A stretch of DNA of 64,000 nt from Corynebacterium bouchesdurhonense (GCF_900078305.2 NZ_LT546025.1:104288-168287), one strand, 5' to 3'. Positions 25,674-34,063 are shown, numbered from the stretch's first letter. Numbers and translations: made by a program. The notes: generated by a model not told the origin, from the letters alone.

Positions 25674-27350
25674 GTGGGCGACGCCCTGCGCGCCACGGCC
25701 CGGGCCTGGCTGGAGCACGACCCGGATCCCGCCACGCGCGGGGAGCTGCGCCGCGCAATCGAGGCGAGCGAGGCCGGCTCGGCGGAAGCTGACGCGGCGC
25801 TCGCCGCCGCCTTCGCCGGGCCGCTGGAGTTCGGCACGGCGGGGCTGCGGGGTCCCATCGGGTTCGGCGAATCCGCCATGAACCAGGCGGTGGTCATGCG
25901 CGCCACCGCGGGCCTGATGGACTGGCTGAACGCCCAGGTGAGCCGCCCCCGCGTGGTAATCGGCTGCGACGCGCGACACGGCTCCGCCCAGTTCGCCGAG
26001 GCCGCGGCCCGGGTGGTCGCGGGCGCTGGCGGGGAGGCGCTGTTGCTGCCGCTCGCCCAGCCCACGCCCCTGACCGCGTTCAGCGTGCGCGCGCTCGACG
26101 CGGACGCGGGCGTGATGATCACCGCGTCGCATAACCCGAAGTGGGACAACGGGTACAAGGTCTACCTCGGCGGCCGCATCGCCGCGGGGGACGCGGCGGG
26201 CGTGCAGATCGTCCCGCCGGCGGACGCCGAGATCGCGGCCCGCATCGCCGCAGCGCCCGGTGCGGACGAGCTGCCCCTGGGCGACGCCATTGAGCGGGTA
26301 GACACCCGAGACGCCTACTGCGCCGCCGCGCGCCGGCTCGGCTCCCCCGCCGCGGACGTGCGCATCGTGCTCACGCCCATGCATGGGGTGGGTGGCGAGC
26401 TGGCGCTGCGGGCGTTGGGGGAGGCGGGATTTGGCTCGGTGGTGGGCGTCGATAAGCAATGGGCCCCTGACCCGGAGTTCCCCACGGTGGCGTTCCCCAA
26501 CCCCGAGGAGCGGGGCGCGTTGGATCTGGCGGTGGCGAAGGCGAACGAGGTGGGTGCGGAGCTGATCATCGCGCTGGACCCCGACGCGGACCGGTGCGCG
26601 CTCGCGGTGCCCGCGCGCGATACCCCCAGCGCCGGCACCCCGATCGGCGGGGGCTGGGTGGCGCTCTCCGGCGACGAGACGGGCGCGCTGCTGGGCGATT
26701 ACCTGGCAGGCCGCGCGGACGGCGGGTCGACCGCCTGTTCCATCGTCTCGGGGAGGCTGCTCGGGCGCATCGCGCAGGCGCACGGGCTAGATCACGCCAC
26801 CACGCTCACCGGGTTCAAGTGGATCGGCCGCACCCCGGAGCTGGTGTACGGCTACGAGGAGGCGATCGGGCACTGCGCGGACCCGGAGCACGTGCGCGAC
26901 AAGGACGGCATCACCGCCGCCGTAGTTGCTGCCAGCGCCGTGGCCGAGCTGAAGGCCGCGGGGCTCGGCGTGCTCGACCTGTTCGACCGCCAGGCCGCGC
27001 GCTACGGGCTCTACCGCACCCAGCCGCTGACCTTCCGCGTGAAGGACTTGGAGGTGATCTCGGCCGCGATGGAGCGGTTGCGCGCCTCGGTGCCGAGCCA
27101 GCTCGCTGGCGCGCGCGTGACCGAGTACGTGGACCTTGCCGACGGTTACGGGCAGACACCGGGCACCAACGGGATCCTCCTGCGCACCGAGCGCGATGAC
27201 CGCGTGATCATCCGCCCCAGCGGCACTGAGCCGAAGCTGAAGTGCTACCTGGAGGTGGTCCTCGACGCGGCCGAGACACCCGATTGGGACGCCGCCCGCG
27301 CCCGGCTGGGCGAGCTGTCCGCGGCCACCCGCGCGCTCTGCGGGCTGTGA
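25674..27350 (+). CDS. Phosphohexomutase/phosphopentomutase (PmmB type)
   Basis: 558 residues from GTG at 25674, preceded by GGTGGGA; GTG at 25662 is an alternative without a binding site. Alpha-D-phosphohexomutase domains are complete: phosphoserine loop GVMITASHNPKWDNG, metal loop LDPDADRCALAV, sugar loop GYEEAIGH and phosphate loop RPSGTEPKLKCY. Long members of this subfamily often act on ribose/deoxyribose 1-phosphate, which fits the place after deoD and deoC and would complete the pathway; phosphomannomutase activity is the alternative. GCTTNTCGACG lies at 26447-26457 (VDKQ). Confidence 0.88.
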   Translation: MGDALRATARAWLEHDPDPATRGELRRAIEASEAGSAEADAALAAAFAGPLEFGTAGLRGPIGFGESAMNQAVVMRATAGLMDWLNAQVSRPRVVIGCDARHGSAQFAEAAARVVAGAGGEALLLPLAQPTPLTAFSVRALDADAGVMITASHNPKWDNGYKVYLGGRIAAGDAAGVQIVPPADAEIAARIAAAPGADELPLGDAIERVDTRDAYCAAARRLGSPAADVRIVLTPMHGVGGELALRALGEAGFGSVVGVDKQWAPDPEFPTVAFPNPEERGALDLAVAKANEVGAELIIALDPDADRCALAVPARDTPSAGTPIGGGWVALSGDETGALLGDYLAGRADGGSTACSIVSGRLLGRIAQAHGLDHATTLTGFKWIGRTPELVYGYEEAIGHCADPEHVRDKDGITAAVVAASAVAELKAAGLGVLDLFDRQAARYGLYRTQPLTFRVKDLEVISAAMERLRASVPSQLAGARVTEYVDLADGYGQTPGTNGILLRTERDDRVIIRPSGTEPKLKCYLEVVLDAAETPDWDAARARLGELSAATRALCGL

Positions 27351-27363
27351 CGAGACGGGACCG

Positions 27364-27387
27364 AACCGCTGCTGTGGTGCGGTTTTT
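27364..27387 (+). terminator. Terminator of the deo operon
   Basis: Stem AACCGC / GCGGTT with a 9-base loop, followed by TTTTTG, 14 bp after the mutase stop. Confidence 0.8.
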
Positions 27388-27452
27388 GTAAAGGCGCGGC
27401 ACCGTACTAAGGTAGGCGGAGTTGTCCGCGCCACCGGCGCACGGCAACGATG

Positions 27453-27528
27453 GTGGCTGTAGTTCAGCTGGTAGAGCACCAGGTTGTGATCCTGGGTGTC
27501 GCGGGTTCGAGTCCCGTCAGCCACCCCA
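27453..27528 (+). tRNA. tRNA-His (anticodon GTG)
   Basis: Acceptor stem GTGGCTG pairs with CAGCCAC, with the extra G at 27452 opposite C27525 as required for tRNA-His. Anticodon arm CCAGG-TTGTGAT-CCTGG gives GTG. CCA is encoded. A -35-like TTGTAA and -10-like TAAGGT lie upstream. The 3' half is the left attachment site of an integrated element. Confidence 0.97.
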
Positions 27529-27529
27529 A
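27488..27529. repeat. Left attachment site (attL) in tRNA-His
   Basis: 42 bp from the anticodon arm to the CCA end, from GATCCTGGGTGTC through CAGCCACCCCAA, are repeated exactly at 29638-29679. The element between them is 2150 bp per repeat unit. Confidence 0.93.
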
Positions 27530-27532
27530 AAA

Positions 27533-27567
27533 TACCCCGTGACCTGCATAAAACAGGTTATGGGGTA
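27533..27567 (+). terminator. Stem-loop just after tRNA-His
   Basis: TACCCC-GTG-ACCTG / CAGGT-TAT-GGGGTA forms an interrupted 11-bp stem inside the element. It may replace the native tRNA terminator, which was displaced to 29686. There is no strong T-run. Confidence 0.5.
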
Positions 27568-27585
27568 CATTGCTTTAATCGCCGG

Positions 27586-27595
27586 GTACGTTAAA
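27586..27595. repeat. GTACGTTAAA, possible integrase arm site, left end
   Basis: GGGTACGTTAAAG near the left end of the element matches the two AAGTACGTTAA repeats and the GGGTACGT near its right end (29501-29533). Confidence 0.4.
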
Positions 27596-27728
27596 GATTC
27601 TAGAAATCTGGGGGTTGAACGACAAAACAAAAAGTGTGTCTGGTTCGGCGTGTCGCGGGGCAGGATGGGCAGGATGTGTCAAGGGGCTTCTATTTTCGTG
27701 GCAGTAAAGCTGACGGTAGCCTAGTTTC

Positions 27729-28169
27729 ATGGAACCTCGACGAATTTTCCTCCGGCCAGAATATGGCCATCCAAGTTCCTTGTGGCCTTCTAAAGAACTA
27801 GTACGCACCGGTTCCGAAGGAAAGGGCTACTATCTTCCCGCGGATTTAGGCATAAAGCCTGCTTTGGGAAACGAGATCCTTGAGTGGACGAGAGAATTTG
27901 GATTAAATTTCATCGAGGAACCCGACAGCTTTCGCGAGCGACCTAAGTGGAGAGAAGAATTCGATCGGTTTCGGTGGTACGACAAGGGTTGGGACATCAC
28001 GTATACATTGAGGGAGGAGTTCCCAGCGGTGCAGATCGTCCCTCAATTTTCTCATTTCGTTTTTTCCATCAATGAAAGACGAGAAAATCTCGGAAAAAGC
28101 CCCATCTGCTTTCCGGGAGAAAACCTTACGGGTCACGTATCCGTAAGGGATATTGGGAAAAATAGCTAA
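27729..28169 (+). CDS. Hypothetical protein of integrated element
   Basis: 146 residues from ATG at 27729. I do not recognise the family. The protein is rich in W, R, E and F and contains YYLPADLGIKPALGNEIL, EWTREFGLNFIEEPDSF and WDITYTLREEFPAVQIVPQ. It has no signal peptide, membrane segment or cysteine cluster. Its base composition is clearly more AT-rich than the neighbours, consistent with recent transfer. The pattern of a tryptophan followed by a helix and a short strand resembles small immunity-like or antitoxin-like proteins, but this is only an impression. It overlaps the integrase remnant by 17 bp. Confidence 0.6.
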   Translation: MEPRRIFLRPEYGHPSSLWPSKELVRTGSEGKGYYLPADLGIKPALGNEILEWTREFGLNFIEEPDSFRERPKWREEFDRFRWYDKGWDITYTLREEFPAVQIVPQFSHFVFSINERRENLGKSPICFPGENLTGHVSVRDIGKNS

Positions 28170-28650
28170 CCCCCTTACTCATGCCTCGCCCGTTCACTGG
28201 CACCATAGATCTAGTTGCGACGAACCGAAGAGCGAACCAGCCATACCCCGCTTGCTCGTATCACGGCCTCGTAAAGCACGCCGCGCAGAGTTAGCGGTAT
28301 CGGGGCGTCTTCCGGTGGCGAAGGCGCCACAGGTCGAGCATTTCGTCGTAGGCTCACCAACGACGACGGCGACCGCATGGGACGCGACCAACGCCGACGA
28401 CAAAGTACCGGAGCTGTACTCACAGATCGCCGACGAGACGGATGTCGAGATTCTTCGCGACCTTCGCAGCCACTCATGGCGCGCCACACTGCACGGCGTG
28501 TACGCCGACGTGATGGACGCGAGGACACGGGCGAACATTTTCGGCCACACCGAGCAGATCGCAGACGAGTACTACAACGACCGCGCCAACGTCGAAGCAC
28601 TCATTCGTGCGACCGCGCAAGCACGTCCCTCCGCGGACGAACCAAAGTAG
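28153..28650 (+). pseudogene. Tyrosine recombinase (integrase) remnant, C-terminal end only
   Basis: The last 60 codons preserve the C-terminal catalytic end of a phage-type integrase: HSWRATL supplies the H-x-x-R box, IFGHTEQIADEYYND the G-H and nucleophile tyrosine. The first catalytic arginine, the N-terminal DNA-binding domain and a sensible start are missing, so the gene is broken. An integrase next to a tRNA-borne direct repeat explains how the element arrived. The front of the open frame (about 28153-28270) probably has no coding meaning. Confidence 0.75.
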
Positions 28651-28667
28651 ACATGCGTGCGCTGCAG

Positions 28668-29330
28668 TCAGTTGAACTCGCGAGCTGACGCCAAGCTCGC
28701 AGCGCCTTCTCCAAGCATCCAAAGAGCTAACACGATAAAAATCGAGCCTGTGCCCATATCAACGAAGTGGCCGTAGCGGGACAGGAAGCTGGAAAAGACA
28801 TCAACAAGAAGCGCAAAGCCAGCCGACATCACAAAGCCCACAACAAATAGAGTGACGAGAATCAGCAGCATCCACTCTGCACCCATATCGGGTTTCACAA
28901 ACTGCGCAAATACTGCTCCGAAAAACAGCACCGATTTAGGGTTCGACAGGTTTGTTGCCATCCCAACCCCAAAAGCCTTGCGCGTTTCCACTGACTGATC
29001 GGGAATATTCGTAGGCAGAGCCGCAGACTCACCCGATCGCCAGGCTCGAAGCCCGCCACGCACCGCGCCAAACCCCATGTAGAGAAGGTAAGCCCCACCA
29101 ACCAGTTGTAGAACGGCGAGCAACTGGGGCGCAGCTTGCATGAGTGCGCTTAATCCCAGCAGCGATGCAGCGATCCAGACTGCGTACCCCGCCATGATGC
29201 CCGTAGCACACGCCACGCCAGCGGCCCGGGACTTCACGCTGAAACGAATGATCTGTACAACATCAGGACCAGGCACTGCCACCGCGGCAGCGAACACGCC
29301 GATGAGCGCGAGAAAATCTCCGATTACCAT
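28668..29330 (-). CDS. LysE/RhtB-family amino acid exporter
   Basis: 220 residues from ATG at 29330, with AGGGAG upstream. Six hydrophobic segments; the start FLALIGVFAAAVAVPGPDVVQIIRFS carries the PGPD motif, and the middle has GVGMATNLSNPKSVLFFGAVF, the NPK segment of LysE/RhtB transporters. It should export amino acids or related compounds by proton exchange. It is cargo of the 2.15-kb element at tRNA-His and reads toward the integrase remnant (18 bp apart). Confidence 0.9.
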   Translation of the reverse strand: MVIGDFLALIGVFAAAVAVPGPDVVQIIRFSVKSRAAGVACATGIMAGYAVWIAASLLGLSALMQAAPQLLAVLQLVGGAYLLYMGFGAVRGGLRAWRSGESAALPTNIPDQSVETRKAFGVGMATNLSNPKSVLFFGAVFAQFVKPDMGAEWMLLILVTLFVVGFVMSAGFALLVDVFSSFLSRYGHFVDMGTGSIFIVLALWMLGEGAASLASAREFN

Positions 29331-29637
29331 TACTCTCCCTAAACCCTGGTGGTCCCACGCTGATGTGCCAGCCACTCCGGTCCGGCGACGAATCGGAACA
29401 TGGCCCAAGTCACCACTTTAGTGGCACGCTTCCGCCCTGCCTTTAGTGAGGAATCGTGTCTTCCCTGCAAAATCGACCGATCCAATTACAGGAATCGGAC
29501 GGGTACGTAGAAGTACGTTAAAAAGTACGTTAAGCGATTCAGTAACAGCACGTATCCGGCAGTAGCCCACAGTAGATAACACATCGCTGACAACTACCTA
29601 CGGCCACATACCTACAGGTACTGAAGTTGTCCGTCAA
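29331..29637. other. Gene-free right end of the integrated element
   Basis: No convincing gene. It holds the upstream region of the LysE-type gene and, at 29501-29533, GGGTACGT followed by two tandem AAGTACGTTAA repeats (29511-29521, 29523-29533) that resemble integrase arm-binding sites. Confidence 0.6.
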
Positions 29638-29679
29638 GATCCTGGGTGTCGCGGGTTCGAGTCCCGTCAGCCACCCCAA
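29638..29679. repeat. Right attachment site (attR)
   Basis: Exact 42-bp copy of the 3' part of tRNA-His (27488-27529). It is followed directly by the stem-loop that appears to be the native tRNA terminator. Confidence 0.93.
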
Positions 29680-29685
29680 CGCAAG

Positions 29686-29719
29686 AATCCCGGCTCGCAC
29701 ACCCGCGGGCCGGGATTTT
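29686..29719. terminator. Bidirectional terminator after attR
   Basis: AATCCCGG / CCGGGATT perfect 8-bp stem with TTTT on the + strand. It probably terminated tRNA-His before insertion and now also ends the leftward L,D-transpeptidase gene. Confidence 0.85.
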
Positions 29720-29730
29720 CGTGTGCGCGC

Positions 29731-30930
29731 CTACTGCGCCCGGGGGTCCTCGGTACCGCCGGAGCGCTCCTCCCAGCTGTAGTTCCAGTACCCCAGCCCG
29801 TCGTAGCCCGGCAGCGTCCCGCCGAGTGCGCCAACTACCTCCACCGGGTCTCCCCTTTGGACGTACTGCTGGAACCACTTCGCGTCCTCCGACGAGGCGT
29901 TGACGCAGCCGTGGGACTGGTTCTGCGCCCCCAGCGCCCACGTCGCCCACGGCGCGGCGTGCACGTAGATGCCGGAGTAAGACATCTGGGTAGCCCAGTC
30001 CACGTCAGTGACGTAGCCGCCCTGGTTCAGACCGAGGCCGTAGGAGCGGGAGTCCATCACCAAATGCTCGTGCGAGTCGCCGATGACGTAGGTGCCATTC
30101 GGGGTGTCGTACTTGCCGTCGGCGCCCAGCGAGACGGGGAAGGAGCGCACTAGCTCCCCGTCCCGGTACACGCGCAGGGTCTTGTCGCGGTTGTCCACCA
30201 CCGTCTCCACTCGGTCGCCGATGGTGAAGGAGTTCTCAGCGTCGGCCGCGCCCCACACGCCGCCGCCGAAATCCTTGCCGTAGATGTCGGCGCGCACGGT
30301 CACGGCGGTGCCGGGCTCCCAGAACTCCTTCGGCCGCCAGAGCAGCTCGTAGGGGCTCTGCCAGAAAAATCCGCCCTCGGTGTCGTTGGAGGTCTCCACC
30401 GTAATCGCGTCCTCGGCCGCCTTCGTGTCGGTGATGGCGGACCCGAAGCGGAACGTCACGGCCTGCGCCACGCCCACCGTCGCGCCGTCGTACGGGCCGA
30501 TGGCCACGTTGGTCTGCTCGGCGGGGCTGACGGTGGTGAAGGTGGCGGTGGAGCTCGTCCCGTCCTCGTTTCGCGCCTCGAGGGTGTAGGTGCGCCCGTA
30601 GCCGAGCGGCTCCGTGGTCTCCCACTCGGTTTTCTCGGGGTTGTACTCCGCCTTCACCGCGCGCCCTTGCTCGTTGGTCAGGGTCACGTCTTGGAGCTTG
30701 CTTGCCGACGCCACCTTCGCACCCGCCAAAGGCTCCACCCCGGCCTCCCCGTCCTTCACCGACAGGCGGGGAGGCTCCCCGTGTTCCCGGCCGTGCTTCT
30801 GGGCAGTCGAGCTGACCGTGTTCTGTGCGCCGCGTGAGCCCCCAGCGGCGCCGCCGTCGCAGGCCGCAAGCCCGAGCGTAAGCGCCGCAGCCAACGCAAC
30901 CACTACCCCGCTCCGCCGCCGCACCCGCAT
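29731..30930 (-). CDS. L,D-transpeptidase lipoprotein
   Basis: 399 residues from ATG at 30930. A lipoprotein signal (RRRSGVVVALAAALTLGLAAC) ends at Cys24. Two Ig-like regions follow (about 55-230), then a YkuD catalytic domain with NGTYVIGDSHEHLVMDS, SGIYVHAAPWATW and the SHGCVN active-site cysteine motif. This matches LdtMt-type enzymes that form 3-3 cross-links in peptidoglycan outside the membrane. The neighbouring tRNA-Lys reads away from it. Confidence 0.93.
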   Translation of the reverse strand: MRVRRRSGVVVALAAALTLGLAACDGGAAGGSRGAQNTVSSTAQKHGREHGEPPRLSVKDGEAGVEPLAGAKVASASKLQDVTLTNEQGRAVKAEYNPEKTEWETTEPLGYGRTYTLEARNEDGTSSTATFTTVSPAEQTNVAIGPYDGATVGVAQAVTFRFGSAITDTKAAEDAITVETSNDTEGGFFWQSPYELLWRPKEFWEPGTAVTVRADIYGKDFGGGVWGAADAENSFTIGDRVETVVDNRDKTLRVYRDGELVRSFPVSLGADGKYDTPNGTYVIGDSHEHLVMDSRSYGLGLNQGGYVTDVDWATQMSYSGIYVHAAPWATWALGAQNQSHGCVNASSEDAKWFQQYVQRGDPVEVVGALGGTLPGYDGLGYWNYSWEERSGGTEDPRAQ

Positions 30931-31079
30931 GCGCTCCACGCTCCTCACTCTGGCCGGCCCTGCCGGGCCGCGCACGTCTCTCGGACACCTTATCGCCTCG
31001 AGTCCCGAAAACGTTACTGCGCCGCGGGCCCGCCAGTCGAAGCGCGAAACCTCGCCAAAATTGACCCTGACCAGGCGAT

Positions 31080-31108
31080 TTCAAAGCTTGGGAGGTGGCT
31101 GCTATAGT
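31080..31108 (+). promoter_or_regulatory. Promoter of tRNA-Lys
   Basis: TTCAAA, a 17-bp spacer and TATAGT, 38 bp upstream of the tRNA. Confidence 0.55.
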
Positions 31109-31146
31109 TCTTTTTCGTTGCCCGGAAGGGTGACAAAGAACAAAAA

Positions 31147-31219
31147 GCGCCATTAGCTCAATTGGTAGAGCAACTGACTCTTAATCAGTGGGTTCGGGGT
31201 TCGATTCCCTGATGGCGCA
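31147..31219 (+). tRNA. tRNA-Lys (anticodon CTT)
   Basis: Acceptor GCGCCAT pairs with ATGGCGC; anticodon arm ACTGA-CTCTTAA-TCAGT gives CTT; T arm GGGGTTCGATTCCCT. CCA is not encoded. Confidence 0.97.
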
Positions 31220-31226
31220 CTATACA

Positions 31227-31265
31227 GCGAGGTCAGGGGCGATGGCACCCCCGGCCTCGCTTTTC
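31227..31265 (+). terminator. Terminator of tRNA-Lys
   Basis: GCGAGG-T-C-A-GGGG / CCCC-G-G-CCTCGC stem followed by TTTTCTTT. Confidence 0.88.
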
Positions 31266-31313
31266 TTTGGCTAACCACCTTACCCACCCCAAGCCGGGGG
31301 TAAGGTGATGGCC

Positions 31314-31877
31314 ATGACTCGCGCACTGCTGCTCGTTGACGTCCAGAACGATTTCTGCCCCGGCGGCTCGCTCGGCACCGATCGCGGCGATGAGGTGGCT
31401 TCCAGCATCGCCGCCCTCATCGCCCCGGGGGCCGACGCCGCCGGCTACAGCGAGATCCTGGCCACCCAGGACTGGCACATCGACCCGGGCTCGCACTTCT
31501 CCGAGCACCCAGACTTCGTGGATTCCTGGCCGGTGCACTGCGTCGCCGGCTCAGAGGGCGCCGAAATCCGCGAGCCGGTGGACACCTCCCAGATCGCCCG
31601 CTACTTCCGCAAGGGCGAGTACACGGCCGCCTACTCCGGCTTCGAGGGAGCGGACGAGGAGGGCACTGCCCTAGCCGAGTACCTGCGCGGACGCGGCATC
31701 GACGCGCTCGACGTGTGCGGTATCGCCACGGACCACTGCGTGCGCGCCACGGTCCTCGACGCGCGCGCGGAGGGCTTTGCGGTTCGCGTGCTCAGCTCCC
31801 TGTGCTCCCCCGTGGACGAGGCTCGCGGCGAGGCCGCCCTCGAGGAGATGCGCGAGGCCGGTGCCGAGATCATCTAA
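31314..31877 (+). CDS. pncA: Nicotinamidase
   Basis: 187 residues from ATG at 31314, with TAAGG upstream; two in-frame starts six and nine bases earlier are less well placed. The isochorismatase-fold triad is present: D9 in VDVQNDF, lysine in FRKGEYTAAYSGFEG and cysteine in GIATDHCV. Metal ligands lie in TQDWHIDPGSHF. It converts nicotinamide to nicotinate, the first step of NAD salvage completed by pncB (40454) and nadE (53717) in this window. It is convergent with the DUF305 gene, 3 bp apart. Confidence 0.95.
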   Translation: MTRALLLVDVQNDFCPGGSLGTDRGDEVASSIAALIAPGADAAGYSEILATQDWHIDPGSHFSEHPDFVDSWPVHCVAGSEGAEIREPVDTSQIARYFRKGEYTAAYSGFEGADEEGTALAEYLRGRGIDALDVCGIATDHCVRATVLDARAEGFAVRVLSSLCSPVDEARGEAALEEMREAGAEII

Positions 31878-31880
31878 CGG

Positions 31881-32483
31881 CTAGGCCGCCGGCACGGAGC
31901 CGTCGGGCACGTAGCCGAGGAGGTCCTCCATCTCCTTCATCTCGCGCGTCTGCACATCGACCATCTCGGCGGCCATGTCCTTCAGCGGCCCGTAGGCGCC
32001 GTTTTTCACTTCATCGCTGGTCATGGCGATGACGTGGGCGTGGTGGTAGTGCATCCACTCTAGGAAGGTGGTGCGCAGCTCGTCGCCCCGCAGCCGGCCA
32101 AAGGCCTCAAGCTCGGCGGGCTGGAACATGCCGTTGGCGATGTGCTTGGAGTGCATCTCCATGTCTTCCTGGATGCCCCACTCGTCGGCCCAGGCGCGCA
32201 TCTGCTCGTTCTCGCGCTCCTGGCCGTCCTTGATGCGCTCGGCGAGGTCTCGCACCTGCGGGTCGGTGACGTCGGAGGCCAGCAGCACGTCGGACATCTC
32301 GATCGCCTGCTCGTGGTGCGGCACCATCATGCCCAGGAAGTGCACGTCCACGTCGTTGCCCGGCATCGCCGCGGTATCCCCGTCCCCGCCGCGCAGCCCG
32401 GGCAGGACGAGCGCGGCGATGAGGGTGAGGACCGCCACGATGGCGAGCCCGATGAACAGTGGCCGGCGTGAGGTATTGGTCAT
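31881..32483 (-). CDS. DUF305 membrane-anchored protein
   Basis: 200 residues. One N-terminal membrane anchor (LFIGLAIVAVLTLIAALVLPG) is followed by a periplasmic helical domain with the DUF305 pattern VDVHFLGMMVPHHEQAIEMSD and, in the second half, EWMHYHHAHVIAMTSDEV. The many histidines and methionines suggest metal, probably copper, binding; family function is not settled. It is monocistronic, preceded by a terminator and convergent with pncA. Confidence 0.88.
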   Translation of the reverse strand: MTNTSRRPLFIGLAIVAVLTLIAALVLPGLRGGDGDTAAMPGNDVDVHFLGMMVPHHEQAIEMSDVLLASDVTDPQVRDLAERIKDGQERENEQMRAWADEWGIQEDMEMHSKHIANGMFQPAELEAFGRLRGDELRTTFLEWMHYHHAHVIAMTSDEVKNGAYGPLKDMAAEMVDVQTREMKEMEDLLGYVPDGSVPAA

Positions 32484-32500
32484 ACTTTGATTAGAGCATA

Positions 32501-32534
32501 AAAAATCGCCGCCCGATGGGGTTCGGGTGGCGAT
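32501..32534 (-). terminator. Terminator downstream of DUF3618 gene
   Basis: ATCGCC-G-CCC / GGG-T-GGCGAT stem with a run of six T on the minus strand. Confidence 0.85.
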
Positions 32535-32558
32535 TGTTGCGGATCTCTCCTGGGGGAC

Positions 32559-32569
32559 CGTCGATAAGC
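32559..32569 (-). repeat. GCTTNTCGACG motif, intergenic copy
   Basis: Exact copy (CGTCGATAAGC on the + strand) flanked by GGGGG and CCCC so that it forms the loop of a second weak hairpin between the DUF3618 gene and its terminator. Confidence 0.9.
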
Positions 32570-32578
32570 AGAAAGCCC

Positions 32579-32854
32579 CTACCGGCGCGACAGCAGGCGC
32601 TGCAGCTCCTTGAGCTCCTTCTTCCGCTTGCGGCCGTTGAAGAACTTAATGCCGACCAGCGCAACGGCGCCGGCCGCGATCCCGCCGAGGATCTTCTGCA
32701 CGGTCTCGTCCTGGAGCCACGCCGAAGCCTGGTCCTTCGCATTGTCGGCGAGCGCGGACGGGCTGAGGCGGTCCGCCAGCTCATCCAAGGTGCCGGCCAG
32801 CTGGGTGCGGGTGCGGGCGAGGTCGCGCTCGATGTCGTTGATGTCTCGTGCCAC
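32579..32854 (-). CDS. DUF3618 family protein
   Basis: 91 residues from GTG at 32854, with AGGAG six bases upstream. ARDINDIERDLARTRTQLAGTLDELADRLSP is the DUF3618 signature, an amphipathic helix, followed by one membrane helix (IAAGAVALVGIKFF) and a very basic tail (NGRKRKKELKELQRLLSRR). Members are small membrane-associated proteins of unknown role in actinobacteria. It is divergent from bcp, 74 bp apart. Confidence 0.88.
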   Translation of the reverse strand: MARDINDIERDLARTRTQLAGTLDELADRLSPSALADNAKDQASAWLQDETVQKILGGIAAGAVALVGIKFFNGRKRKKELKELQRLLSRR

Positions 32855-32928
32855 GGTGAACTCCTGACATTTCGTTTGTGTAGCTACCTGTGACCACAGT
32901 AATGGAAAACCGTGTAGAACGGAGAAGC

Positions 32929-33402
32929 ATGACAGCACCAATCCGCCTCGAACCCGGCGACGCCGCCCCCGCTTTCACCCTGCGCAATGACCGCGGCGAG
33001 GAGGTCTCGCTGGCGGACTTCGCGGGCCAGCGCGTGCTGGTCTACTTCTATCCGCGCGCGAACACTCCTGGCTGCACCACCGAGGCGTGCGACTTCAGCG
33101 AGAACCTCGAGCGCTTCAACGAGGCGTCGGTGACCGTGCTGGGCATCTCCCCCGACCCGGTGGAGAAGCTGGCAACGTTCCGCGCCGACCACAACCTCAC
33201 CATCGAGCTCCTCTCGGACGAATCGCGGGAGACCCTGCGCGCCTGGGGTGCCTTCGGCGAGAAGAAGAATTACGGCAAAGTGGTCGAGGGGGTCATCCGC
33301 TCCTCGTTCCTCGTCGGCGCGGACGGCACAATCGAGCAGGCCCAGTACAACGTCCGCGCCTCCGGCCACGTGGGCCGGGTGCTGCGGGATTGGGGCATCT
33401 AG
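32929..33402 (+). CDS. bcp: Thioredoxin-dependent peroxiredoxin (BCP/PrxQ)
   Basis: 157 residues from ATG at 32929, with ACGGAG upstream. YFYPRANTPGCTTEACDF holds the peroxidatic Cys49 and resolving Cys54 of the alpha-helical PrxQ class, and GISPDPVEKLATF and FLVGADGTI complete the fold. It reduces hydrogen peroxide and organic hydroperoxides with thioredoxin in the cytoplasm. Confidence 0.95.
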   Translation: MTAPIRLEPGDAAPAFTLRNDRGEEVSLADFAGQRVLVYFYPRANTPGCTTEACDFSENLERFNEASVTVLGISPDPVEKLATFRADHNLTIELLSDESRETLRAWGAFGEKKNYGKVVEGVIRSSFLVGADGTIEQAQYNVRASGHVGRVLRDWGI

Positions 33403-33422
33403 CTTCCACCAAGCTTTCGCGG

Positions 33423-33504
<82 letters not shown>

Positions 33505-33601
33505 AGCGTCCCTTCACTCTACACAGCCCCGCGCGCGCCACGCGCCGGGCCCCTCCAACTTTAGTTTGGTGCCCGTGCCCACCGGAGTAGACTGAGGCGC
33601 T

Positions 33602-34063
33602 GTGAGTGAGCGACCGAACCAGGACCCCGGCGCCGGCCCAGAGCGCCCGCCGCGCAACCGCATCAAGGTGCGCGCCTGGCACATCCTCCTCCTCGCCGCC
33701 GCGGTGGTGACCTGCCTGCTCCTCGCGAGGTGGCAGTGGCACCGCTACCAGTCCGGCAGCGGCACGTTTCAGAACCTGGGCTACGCCATGCAGTGGCCGT
33801 TCTTCGCCGCCTTCTTCGTCTACGCCTACCGTATGGGCATCAAGATGGAGAACGAGAAGATCGACGCCGAGAACGCCGGCGGCACCATGGACGACCTGTA
33901 CGAGGCGGACCTGCGGCGCTACGGCGGCGCGGCCACCACCGAGCTCGATGAGGCCTTCCTCCCCGAGCGCCCCCGCCTCGACGTGGAGGAGTACAACGAG
34001 ATGCTCACCCCGCGGCGCGGGCGGCCGCGCCAAACCCGCGACGATTTGAGCCAGGAGAACTAA
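33602..34063 (+). CDS. Small membrane protein, positional equivalent of LprD (Rv1343c)
   Basis: 153 residues from GTG at 33602. One or two membrane helices near residues 25-40 and 56-72 (WHILLLAAAVVTCLLLARW; QWPFFAAFFVYAYRMG), then an acidic/basic cytoplasmic tail. There is no lipobox. It overlaps the DUF3817 gene by one base (TAATG), the same pairing as Rv1343c-Rv1342c in mycobacteria, where it starts the block leading to rdgB and rph. Function unknown. Confidence 0.78.
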   Translation: MSERPNQDPGAGPERPPRNRIKVRAWHILLLAAAVVTCLLLARWQWHRYQSGSGTFQNLGYAMQWPFFAAFFVYAYRMGIKMENEKIDAENAGGTMDDLYEADLRRYGGAATTELDEAFLPERPRLDVEEYNEMLTPRRGRPRQTRDDLSQEN

